A DNA stretch of 58,000 nucleotides from Cryptomeria japonica. Lineage: Eukaryota > Streptophyta > Pinopsida > Cupressales > Cupressaceae. Made by a program: the position numbers and the translations under genes. The stretch's first letter is position 1. Each line of letters starts with the position of its first letter. The notes beneath the pieces are model-generated. The model saw nothing but the letters and a program-made list of their open reading frames with translations. It was not told the origin of the DNA and did not search any database. Location of the stretch: NCBI RefSeq assembly GCF_030272615.1, contig NC_081410.1, forward strand, positions 120,406,640 through 120,464,639, read 5' to 3'. Below, piece after piece: positions 1 through 10,793 of this stretch.

Positions 1-779
1 TCAAACCCTCCCACATGGTTAAAACATTTGTTTTGACTCAACCTCTACCCAACCCAAAGGTCTCATCAAGCCTTTAATGCTTTGACCATGATTATCTCTT
101 AAACATTTGCACAAAGGTTTGTCCTTGGATTAACTCTTAATCCAATGGGTAATCTTAATTTAGACTTGACCCTTACCTTCTAGATAACCATGAGGTCTTC
201 TTAGGCCTTTAATGCCTCCAACCTCTTCTCTCAACCCAATCCTATGTTGACACTTGTCACCATTTTATTGGTGCCAATTATGCACATGGATCCCCAACTT
301 TCAAACTTGGCCCTTGATTAAACCATTCAATCTTAACCCTTCATTTCCCCATTTCTTCTATAAATAGAACCCTTCTCCTCAAGCAAAGAAGGAAGCATTT
401 TAGAGTATTGTTGTTATACTGGCATTAGCATAGAGCTTTTTCATAGCATCACTATCTACTCTTGCATAGTATTTGCTTATCATATTCAACCATCTTGAAT
501 CTCCATATGGCATCCATGGCTAGTGCTAAAAGCTGAGAGCTACACTCATTTGGGACTTGGAGAGGAGAGAAACAATGGAGAAGCATCAAAAGGCATCATG
601 GAAGCATCTTAGGGAGGCTCTTCTCCTTTCTTTTATTTTGTTAAACTTCTTTCATGCTTTTTGAAATCTCTCTTGATATGTTTGGAATGGTTTTTAGTTC
701 TTTGTTTTGTTTTTATGGTTGAAACTAACTTATTAACATTGAACTTTGTTGTTGCCTTGTCCCCATTTCCATGACATCA
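1..779 (+). repeat. E1 5' LTR, right part only
   Basis: It is collinear without gaps with 14321-15099. Similarity stops exactly after ...GACATCA at 779, giving the expected CA end. The differences are at about 121, 124, 202, 270, 576 and 732; all but one are transitions. This part holds the TATA box and transcribed region; the U3 start is outside the window. Confidence 0.95.
359..366 (+). promoter_or_regulatory. TATA box of the E1 LTR promoter
   Basis: TATAAATA followed by AGAACCC is a good plant TATA box. It is the only clear one in this LTR and is identical in the 3' LTR at 14679-14686. Transcription would be expected to start about 30 bases downstream, near 395, which would mark the U3/R boundary. 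That start is inferred, not seen. Confidence 0.65.
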
Positions 780-780
780 T

Positions 781-800
781 TTGGTGAACCTGACGTGAAT
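781..800 (+). other. E1 primer-binding site (candidate)
   Basis: The LTR end is followed after one or two bases by TTGGTGAACCTGACGTGAAT. The TGG start complements a tRNA 3' CCA end, as in retroelement primer sites. I cannot name the tRNA with confidence. It clearly differs from the TGGCGCCCACC-type site of the related element E2. Confidence 0.6.
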
Positions 801-2653
801 CCAAACACCAAAAAGATCAACTTTTTTTTTTAACCAATAACATGTTTGAATGTTGAAAATGTCACACAGGTTGCGCTTTTGACACTGTTTTGGTGCGTTT
901 GACATTATTTTGGCGCTATTCACTCTGTTTCAGCGCTTTTCCCTTCTCTGTCTTTCCCTTTCTTTTAGTGCGTTTGTGTTAAATAGCGCCTTTGTTCAAA
1001 CGCAGACTAGCGCTATTGTAACAAAACGTTGTACAAATCACCTTGTAACCAAAAAAAAAAAAAAAATTAGGCTTGTAGAAGCCCACCAAATAGGCGGATT
1101 TTACTAACTATTTTTCTCTTTTGTGCAGATTTAAATTAGATTAAAAAGTAGATTTATATTTTTTACTAACTTGTTTTTGAAGTTGGTTTTAAAAATGAAT
1201 TCACTTTTTATTTTGGTTTAAAATTAACTTCACATTTCAAATTTGGGCTTTTAAAAAAGAATCACACATTTGTTTGGGGCTCTTAAAAAGAATTTCATTG
1301 TTCAAAGGTAAAAAGAACCACAAACTTATACAAAAGCAACTTTATTTTTTTGCAAGTTAAGAAACAAACTTCGTTTTGGTGCTTAAAATCAACAAGGCAA
1401 ATTTTATTTCTTGCATCAAGATAAAACTCACAATCCACAATTCCATTTTTGGTGCAAATAAAATTCACAATCAACTTGTCTCATTTTCAAAGCAATTTTA
1501 CTTCATGCAAACGTGTTTTTCATTAAGTTGACTAGGATTTTCAAATTCTAGTTTACTCAAACAATTGCCTTTGAAAACTAAAAAGAACACCATGATTGTT
1601 GGAGCAACATCTCCAAATAGTTAGATCACATTGCAATGATAGATTAAAAAGAACAAGTGTTTTTCGTGCTTGGCACACTTGTGCAAAGAGTTGGTCGAGT
1701 GGTCCTACTTCTAACACACACTATCCTCTCCCTTGGCTTTCGTGGTCCTAGGTGCAAGAGAAAAGTGTTAGTAACACTCAAAATTTTATCTTTTTAAGAG
1801 AGGCCTGCCAAGGGATCGATACTCTTGGGAATGACCTCGAGCGGTAAATCCTTCGAGCCGCTATAGAAATCAGGTGAGAGCGAAAGCTGTAGCCTTGGGT
1901 ATAGCTGTTCCTATAGTGTAACTGGCCGAAAGGACAAATGGGCCCCACCACCAGTTACAAGGCTCTTAAGTGAGTCACTGCAGAATGAACTTATGTCCAA
2001 AAATATCGAACATGACTAAACACCTTTAAGTAGTAGCCCACCCGTTCTATTGATTGAGGATATTTGAGATATAATTTAGTGCAAGAGCATAGATGGTTTT
2101 GCTCCCAAGATACTCACCATACATATTTCCTTGAGTAGAAACATAGCTTTTTGAAAAGTCACTTGTGGCTTGATAAAAGTGGTGACTCCCCCATCATAGG
2201 GATCATCTATTTGTTATGCTCGTGCAAGACTTAGTATATCACATCCTTACCTACCACGGCGGGATTCATAAGGTATGTAGTACCAAAGTCGAAGAAATAT
2301 CAAGATGTGGGCTAAATTTATCACAACTGGCCATTTGACCTTAGGGATAAAAAGTGTTTGAAGTGTGTTCGTTTTACAGACCTAGTGCAAATTGAGCCGA
2401 CTTCAAGCTTTGGAAATACACCTTAAAATACATCTAAAGGAAGGGTCAAAAACAAGTCCAAGGATTGGGTTGATCTAGACCCATACTCATTTGTGCCTTT
2501 GAGGCTACAATCTTGTGTTTGTGTGCTTGCTTTGTTTTCTTGTCAAAGAAAAATCAGAAAATCAATCCCAAAAACAAAGTATTCATCCAACATCTGTCAA
2601 CACAACCAAAAATACCAAAAACAAAGTGCAAACAAACAAAGAGTCAAAAATTT

Positions 2654-3037
2654 ATGACCATTCTTCACATCTTGCGAAAGAAGAAGTGTCATCAGAGTAT
2701 CACCTTGAAAAGGAGACCACTAAGCTCAAAGGCTTTAATCAAAAGGAGGAAATTCTTCTATACCAATCGACAAATCTTTGTCTCCCATAGAGTCTTTCTA
2801 CATCGCATGCGTCTATACCTTCAAGGTAAAACAAACGAGTTTGATTCCGAATCATTGAACCGCAGAGCTTTTATGCAATATAGAGCTCTGAGTTATCACA
2901 AAAATCAAGGAGGAAAGATTAATCCCAACTTCTTCCCAAACATCTGTATCACCTACAACACAGCTCGAGAAATGCCACTAACTCCTGAAAGGGAAGAAGT
3001 AGAGTTTGTTCCATTTGTAACACAAAGTTTTTATTGA
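2654..3037 (+). CDS. Possible leader ORF upstream of gag (unknown product)
   Basis: A 127-codon ORF from the first ATG; the frame is open further upstream to about 2513 without an ATG. The product is basic in its first half (runs such as LRKKK and KRRK) and acidic near the end, with no signal peptide, membrane segment or recognised domain. Ogre-type relatives of Tat are known to carry an extra ORF before gag, which is the only reason to list it. A second overlapping frame (2515-2790) is equally open and the base composition is unremarkable, so this could be chance. Low confidence. Confidence 0.2.
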   Translation: MTILHILRKKKCHQSITLKRRPLSSKALIKRRKFFYTNRQIFVSHRVFLHRMRLYLQGKTNEFDSESLNRRAFMQYRALSYHKNQGGKINPNFFPNICITYNTAREMPLTPEREEVEFVPFVTQSFY

Positions 3038-3489
3038 AGTTGAAAACAAAACATCCATCATCTCATTCATACATCATTATTCGATCATCAATTCATCCCA
3101 AAACTCTCAAAACATTAAGAGGTTCTTGTCCCAAGTTCTCTTTTAGATATTGCTTGAATCAAACACATCACATCACTTTTTAGATTGTTTCTACATCTAG
3201 GATAAGCTCATCCTAAGAGACACATCTACGCAGGTTAAAACTAGTTCATGAGTGAATCCTCTCATTGCTAGGTAGTCTAAATCTGTAACACATCTCAAAT
3301 TTCTCTACACCTTATCACATCCAAAATCTATCAAAACAAGCAAGCAATTCAAAGAAGGAATTTCGGTTACATCTATCTCAAAGTGCTAGAGATCTACATA
3401 CAAACACAAATCACCAACCATCAATCTTTCATTTCATCAACAACTCATCATCATCTTCAATCAACTTCAAAACCAAACTTGTAAACAAA

Positions 3490-6400
3490 ATGGCTCAAAC
3501 CCGATCCCGATCAAGGCAACGAGAAATAGAAATTGAGGAAGAAGAGGACAACCTCAATGAATTTCAAGAAGCACTTGGAGGAAATGTGAATGATGAAAAC
3601 CCAAGTACTCCCACTCCTGCAACAATAGAGAGGGCCCAGCATAACCCTCTCTTTAACAGACTGTTTGACGAAATACTCAGGAGTAATGCGGATGCTCACT
3701 TCTTAAAACTCGCTCAAGAAGGAGCCAAACTCCCCTCTGACTTTGATCTTGTCCAATTAAGACATGCATCAGAAAGACAAAGTTGCCATGAGGAGGAAAG
3801 AGGTAGAGATCACATCAGATATAACATTCCTCGAGGTAACCCACCACCTCCTCCTCCAAATGAAATGGAGATGTTGCGGCAACAAGTCGAGAATCTCGCC
3901 CAACAACTTCATAGTGGTGTTAAGACCAATCAATTCTCACTTAACGACATCTATCCCTATCCGTTTGATAGGACTCTTTATATGCCACCCTTTCCACGTG
4001 GGTTTGAAACACCCAAATTTGAAAAATATAGAGGAAAGGGGGATCCCCGTGATCATGTCCGAGAATTTCATTCCACTTGTCTTGAAGTGGCTTATGAGGA
4101 CACATACCTAATGCGCCTTTTTCCCCAAAGCTTGGGAGGAACCACCACATCATGGTTTTCCCGACTACCAGGTGGCATTAGAACATTTGAGGAACTCATC
4201 CAGAAGTTCCTATCTCATTACTCTCATAACATTGAACGCGACATCACCATGGCTGATCTATGCAACACCAAACAAAAACCAGGTGAATTATTCTCAGTAT
4301 TCCTGCAACGATGGCACCAAATGTCTAGCAGACGTTCTCTTCAGTTACCTGAACAAGAACTAGTGGAAATTTTCATTTCCAACTTAAACGAAGAAATGGA
4401 ATTTCACCTGGATGTCAAAGACACAGACTCCTTTAACGATATGATCACCAAGGGTATAAAATGTGAAAGGGCACTCATCAAGAAAGGACTCATCAAAATC
4501 TTTAACGAACCAAAAGATGGTCCTCGCCCGCGCTTCAATAGTGATAAACCAAACTTCTGGAACAAGAATAAGAATATCGTCAACGATGGGGTTGTGGATG
4601 CTCGAACTATCCAAAATGCACAACCTGTGGTTCGGTTTGCAGGACAAAATCCTCCACCTTAGAATAACACAAATGTTCCTCCTAATCAAGGTCGCATCAC
4701 ATCTCATGATGAACCAAGACCTCGTCCACAAAAACAAAAACGCACATACACTCCCTTAGGGGAACCCATTGAAACAGTGATGCGACAACTCATTTCTCAG
4801 AATTTGATCACTCTACCTAAGCTATCCAACTATGAACCTCAGGTCAAACCGGCATGGTGGAGAGATACTGAATACTGTGAGTTCCATCAAGGAAGAGGAC
4901 ACAAGACAAGTAATTGTCACCGATTGAAAGATCTCATTCAGGATCTCATTGATCGAGGAGAAATTGAGATTGAAGGACATGACCCAAAAACAAACAATAA
5001 TGATCATCCGAAGTTCAAAAATCCACTTCCATCACAAGATCAAAGGGGTCCTTCCACTTCCAAGCGAGGTACTGATACCACTAATTATACACAGGCTGCG
5101 TATAACTACACTGTAAATCACCTGTATGATGCCAGGGAACAAATTGCAACTATAACCTTCAAAAATCCCACCTCAAATTGCAATGTTGTTACATGTCACG
5201 GCAAAGTCACCATCAAGGCAGCTCCACAAGGCACCACCTCCGCCCCAAAGCAATATAACCTTGTGGAACAATTAGATAAAACCCCTGCGCTCATATCCAT
5301 TTTAGAGCTATTACGCCTATCACCATCTCATAAAACTATCTTGGATCAAGCACTCCAAGAGGCGTCAGTCCCTGCAAACCTGAATACGGACCAGTTTCAA
5401 GCCATGGTTGGAAATCTAAAGTCATCACCTTGTCTCACTTTTTCCGAAAGTGACAACTCTTCTTTCCAACAACCTCATAATGCTTCCCTACACATTGAAG
5501 GCTTTATCAACCAACACAAGATCAAGCGAGTCTTGATAGATAATGGAGCAGGCCTAAACATTTGTACACTGCAATTGGTCACAGCATTGGGATATGCAAT
5601 AGAATCAGTGGATCCTCGCAAGAAGATCACCATCAAAGCCTATGATGATGCAGAGCGTTCATCTAAAGGAGCTGTGGTCCTACCAATCCGAGTGGGCCCT
5701 GTGGTAAAACACATAATTTGTCAGGTTCTGGACCTTCCTCTGCCATATAATCTATTATTAGGAAGACCTTGGATACATGCCATGCAAGCCGTTCCATCTA
5801 CCTACCATCAATGTATCAAGTTCCCACATAATGGTGCAGAGATCACAATCCTGGGTGATGCAAATCCCTTTGCATTTTGCCATAATATCAACCATCAACC
5901 AGAAATTATTGTTCCTAATAATAGGGAAGCCATTTCCTCTACATCATATGTAAGTCCCACCTCTCTTGCCAGTTTGAACACCCCTATACCCAAGCAAGAA
6001 AAGCTTAAAATGAAAGTCGCAGAGGAAGGTCCCGGGGAATATAACTTAAGTCAACTCTTTTGTGTGGGACAAATACCCACTTCTCCTAAAACACATGGTA
6101 AACCACAGCAGTTACTCCAGCAACGACTAATCACGCCAGCATGTGCTTGGACGCCTTTCGTCCTTGGAAGGAGTCAAGAGGAAGAAACACAAGATGAGGA
6201 CCTAGCGGACTGGATCTATAAAGATCCCATCACCACTGACATACCGCGAGTTACACTTCCTACAGAACAGTATGGCAAAGGCCTCCTCATTATGCAAAGA
6301 ATGGGATATGATGGTCAGAGTGCTTTGGGATACTGCAAACAAGGACGACATGAACCGCTGCTGCCAGAGTTCAAGCCCAAAGGTAATACAGGCCTAGGCT

Positions 6401-6972
6401 TTGAAAAAGAGATCCTTCCTAAACTCAGATTTAAAGGAAAACCTAGCAAACCATTTTGCCCACCTACTGTAAAGAGGACACCTTTCATAATCAAAGCACC
6501 ATCAAGCAATATTGTCACTGCCCCATCGAGGCTCACAAACCCACCGCAACCATCATCAGTGCCAAAAATCCCACCAATCGAACTAGTAATCCCATCCACA
6601 GCAGTCATCACATCAATAAAACCATTCATAGCAGCAACTATATTGGAACCCGTAGCAGCATCTATGGCACCAGCTGTTCCAATAGAAGCCACTAAATCAA
6701 CCCTGTCGATACTTCCAGTGACAAAACCTTTAAACCCCATCACAGTTCCTGCAGCACCGATCACCTCAAAGGTACATAAACCAATCACACCTACAGTATT
6801 CAACTCCAGCGACATCCCAGTATGGTATAGCAATCAGATGCTGGAAAGTGATTCAGAGACCGACTCACATGAGTGGAATTTGATTCTGTACAGCTTAACA
6901 CTTCAGATGAGGAAGACACGTCACCACCTCCGCCACGCAAAGACATTCCTGTTTACGGAGAAGCACAGATAA
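3490..6972 (+). pseudogene. gag: E1 gag-protease with one in-frame stop
   Basis: One frame runs from ATG 3490 to 6972, interrupted only by TAG at 4660-4662. The N-terminus (about residues 1-60) is acidic. A short coiled coil (MEMLRQQVENLAQQL) follows, then the retrotransposon gag domain (about residues 175-300, with GDPRDHV and SWFSRLPGGI), which builds the virus-like particle. After the stop comes a zinc knuckle of C-x2-H-x5-H-x4-C form (CEFH...GHKTSNC, about 4876-4920). The aspartic protease follows near 5521-5775, with the catalytic motif as DNGAG rather than the usual DSGAS or DTGSS, and the flap-side LLLGRPWIH. A G-patch segment lies at 6274-6411, followed by a proline/threonine-rich tail. 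The single TAG is what CAG would give by C-to-T. The start is chosen because the frame is closed upstream and an A-rich context precedes ATG. Confidence 0.9.
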
Positions 6973-9900
6973 AGACCACTTGGGTACCTGAGCTGGAAAC
7001 ATCTTCCACAGACCCTACGTCTCATCCTATGCCGGATTCTGATAGGGAGAGTACCATCAACGACCTTCACCACACTGTCTTAACCCTCACTGATACATCT
7101 CCTGCACTTAACTTAATCGATGAAGTAATGCCCATTATCCACCCTGAACTCATCGAATGGAACCAACCAAATCCCCCATGTCTTGACCTCTTCCAAAACG
7201 ATGAGGCTATCATTGACTTTTTGGAATTAAGGGATAATCTACCAAGCGGGGATCACAAAGCTAGATTCGCCATTGAACTTAATAGCGCAGCATACTTCGG
7301 GGCGGATGCCAAACCCTTCAGCTGCAAAAATATAACATTAAAACATGGATCTTCCAGTGAAAACCACACTGTGGCACTGTTTGATCCAACAAAAGTAAAA
7401 AGAAAGAGCGTATCCAACGGTGAAAACCTCTCTAAGGCACTTGAGGATGAAGGGTTTGACATTCTCCCTGCTAGTACACAACAGGAACGATTGATGATTC
7501 TCATTGAGGAGACTAAAGAATACAATGTGGGGACTCCTGAAAACCCTCATATCATACATCTGGCATCTCTTCTCACTCCAGAGGAACAACCTCAATTTAT
7601 AGAGTTCTTCCAACAGCGTCAGATCAACTTTGCATGGTCGTATGCAGACATGCCTGGGCTTGATCCTGATTTAGTCATGCATCATCTCACAGTAGCAAAA
7701 GGAGCCAAACCTGTCAAGCAGAAGCTTCGTAAGATGCATCCTCAGATTGTCGTGCTAGTCAAAACAGAACTCAAGAAACTCCTGGATGTTGGTTTCATTA
7801 GACCAATTGATTATGCAGAATGGATCTCCAACATTGTACCAGTTGGCAAACCAAAAGGGGGCATCCGCATTTGTACAAACTTCAGAGATCTGAATAAGGC
7901 ATGTCCTAAGGATGACTTCCCTCTACCAAATATCGACATCATAGTAGATTTGACAGCAGGACATGCCATGCTTTCACTAATGGATGGCTTTTCAGGATAC
8001 AATCAAATAAAGATCGCACCAGAGGACCAACATAAGACAGCCTTCACATGTCCATGGGGCACATACTGCTGGAATGTAATGCCTTTTGGTCTAAAGAATG
8101 CAGGAGCGACCTATCAAAGAGCAATGACCACCATCTTCCATGACATGATGCATACTATGATGGAAGATTATGTGGATGATTTACTAGCAAAATCACTTAC
8201 TAGAGAAGGACATCTTCACATCTTAGATAAAATCTTTGATAGACTGGAACAATACCATGTTCGACTCAACCCAAAGAAATGTGTCTTCGGAGTGACCTCC
8301 GGGAAGCTTCTAGGATACATTGTCTCAAGCAAAGGTATTGAGGTCGATCCAGCAAAGGTTAAGGCAATCATGGACATGCCACCTCCAAGGAATATCAGTC
8401 AGCTAAGGACACTACAAGGACGGCTTCAATCTATCTGTAGATTCATTGCACAATTGGCTGATAAGTGTCACCCATTCACACACCTGCTACACAAGAACAT
8501 CTGCTTTCAGTGGGATGATAGATGCCAGCAAGCATTTCAGGCGCTTAAAGACTATCTCATGAATCCACCATTGTTGATGCCACCAAATCCAAGTAGACCG
8601 TTGTTACTTTATATCTCAGCAACAAGTACAGCATTGGGTGTGCTACTAGCACAACATAATGCAGAAGGAAAAGAGTGTGCTATTTACTACATCTCTCGCA
8701 CACTGGTGGGCTATGAACTCAATTACACACCTATTGAGCGAGCTTGCCTAGCAGTAATCTTAGCAGCCACTAAACTGAGGCACTATCTGTTAACACACAA
8801 GGTGCAACTCATTGCAAAGATTGATCCACTCAAGTATTTACTTAGCAAAGCAGCATTGACGGGTCGCTTAGCCAAATGGGTGATGATTCTAAGTGAATTT
8901 GATATTGAGTATGTGGACCGTAAAGCTATCAAAGGTCAGGTTATTGCAGATCAGTTGGCCGATGCACCTCTCATAGGTGATCATCCTCTCATTTCCAATT
9001 TTCCAGATGAAGAGATATTCATGATTACAGAAGCACAGTCATGGAAATTATACTTTGATGGTTCATACACTAGGCACGGCTCGGGGGCAGGCATTCTGTT
9101 TATCACACCTCAGGGTGATAGCATCCCGAAGTCTTACAGGCTCACATTTCCATGCACCAACAACATAGCAGAGTATGAGGCCTTGATCATAGGACTCAGA
9201 TTAGCCATACAATGGAAATTAAAAGAATTGCAAGTATATGGCGATTCCCAACTAGTCATTCGACAAGCAACAGATGAGTATCAGACCAAAGATGATAAAC
9301 TCATGCCATACAAGCAAATGGTGGACAATCTAAAGACATCATTTACTACTATCACTTTTGAGCAGATACCAAGAGATCAGAATTGAGCTGCTGACGCCAT
9401 GGCTACCATCGCATCTCTCTTAGATCTTCCACAGAATTCAACACGCTACGAGTTCTTGGTAGAACAACTTTGGATCCCCGCTTATGATATCCCCGAATCT
9501 GAAATGATATGTTGCCTTGTTGGTTCTGAATCCCCATGGTATGGTGAGTTCTACACCTATCTCCGCGATCACACCCTTCCTCCCAACCAATCAAATAACC
9601 AACGTAAAACCTTCATTCGCCAAACTGCTCGATATACCATTATTGTCGAAACCCTATACCGACGCGGTCTTGATGGTACTCTCCTTCGATGTCTGGAACA
9701 AGGTGAGATAACAAAGGCTTTGGAAGAGGTACATGAAGGAATTTGCGGGACTCACTCAAGTGGTCCATCACTAGCCAAGAAGATCATGCGAGCTGGATAC
9801 TATTGGCCATCTATGGAAAAGGATTCCTACTACTTTGTCAGGAAGTGCAAAAAATGTCAAGTTCATGGCAACCTAATACATGCACCAGCTCAAGAACTGC

Positions 9901-10793
9901 AACCAATCACAACACCATGGCCTTTTTGTCAATGGGGTCTTGATCTTGTGGGTAAAATCCATCCATCTTCATCCAATGGCCATAAATTCATTATTACCGC
10001 CACCGAATATTTCACCAAGTGGATCGAAGCTATTCCACTTACCCAAGTCACCGGCAAGCAAATTGCCTCATTCATCCTTAATTACATCATCTGCCGGTAT
10101 GGTGTACCCATGTCCATTGTCACAGATAACGGTCTTCCTTTCAAAAATCAGGATGTCCGTGAGCTTTGTGAGAAATTTCATATCCAACACCGCTTTTCCA
10201 CTCCCTATTACCCACAAGGCAATGGTTAGGCCGAAGCATCCAATAAAAACATATTGAGGATCCTAAAGAAGACAGTCAATGATGCCGGCCGTGATTGGCA
10301 TGTTCAATTGAATCCAGCGCTATGGGCATATCGAACTAGCATTCGGACCCCTACAGGTGCAACTCCTTATTCATTGGTCTATGGTGCTGAAGCTATCTTA
10401 CCTATTGAGGTCGAGATACCATCCTTACGAGTTTCATTGCACAATCTCATCGATGATGAAGCATACAGAGTATCCCATCTTCAAGACTTAGAGTTACTAG
10501 ATGAGAAGCGACAAGCTGCATACAATCACCTCAAAGCCTATCAGCAGCGCATGAGTAGAAGCTACAATCACCGAGTTAGATCTCATACATTTGAGGTAGG
10601 TGATCTTGTTCTTCGAGAAAATCCTCGCAACCAACCAAACAAAGAACATCAAGGCAAGTTTGAATCAAACTGGTTGGGCCCATATGTTGTCACTGCTGTA
10701 TTCGGGTCTGGGGCATATCAGTTGGCTACATCAGACGGAGAACCGCTCGCAGATCCAATCAATAGCATGCACCTCAAACGGTTTTATACCTAA
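6873..10793 (+). pseudogene. pol: E1 pol: reverse transcriptase, RNase H, archaeal-type RNase H, integrase; two in-frame stops
   Basis: The frame is shifted relative to gag-protease, overlaps it by 100 bases, and opens directly after a TGA at 6870-6872 with no ATG. RT lies at about 7660-8240 with the YVDD active site at 8169-8180. RNase H1 follows (about 8500-8960), then the second, archaeal-type RNase H starting YFDGSYT (9050-9380, with D, E and DSQ acidic positions). TGA at 9384-9386 interrupts just before the integrase. The integrase has an HHCC zinc finger (H-x4-H and CKKC, about 9730-9860), catalytic D in WGLDLVG, D in VTDNG, and E just after a second stop, TAG at 10227-10229. It ends with a GPY/F module (WLGPYVV). 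There is no chromodomain. Both stops fit C-to-T in CGA and CAG codons. The frame change at its start may be a mutation or a programmed shift. Confidence 0.93.

Larger units (their letters stand above)
780..3489 (+). other. E1 untranslated leader between LTR and gag
   Basis: The leader is 2.7 kb, long even for Tat elements. At 865-1020 it has a spaced series of GCGC-containing motifs (GCGCTTTT, GGCGCTA, TAGCGC). Then come CTAAC, a pyrimidine run and TGCAG at 1101-1128, which look like a branch point and 3' splice site. From 1160 to 1680 the tract AAAAAGAAC recurs. The stretch from about 1060 to 2130 is homologous, inverted, to 39880-40950 in E2: for example both hold GGAGCAACATCTCCAAATAG (1601-1620 here) and both hold a block beginning CCCAAGAT followed by ACTCACCATA. 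Conservation in an element without gag-pol suggests packaging, dimerisation or priming signals. Confidence 0.75.

Noticed and set aside
6315-6833. 172-codon minus-strand ORF opposite the E1 protease tail
   Set aside because: It is a shadow of the proline/threonine/alanine-rich sense frame. The composition is glycine/valine/alanine-rich as expected from the complement, with no independent motif.
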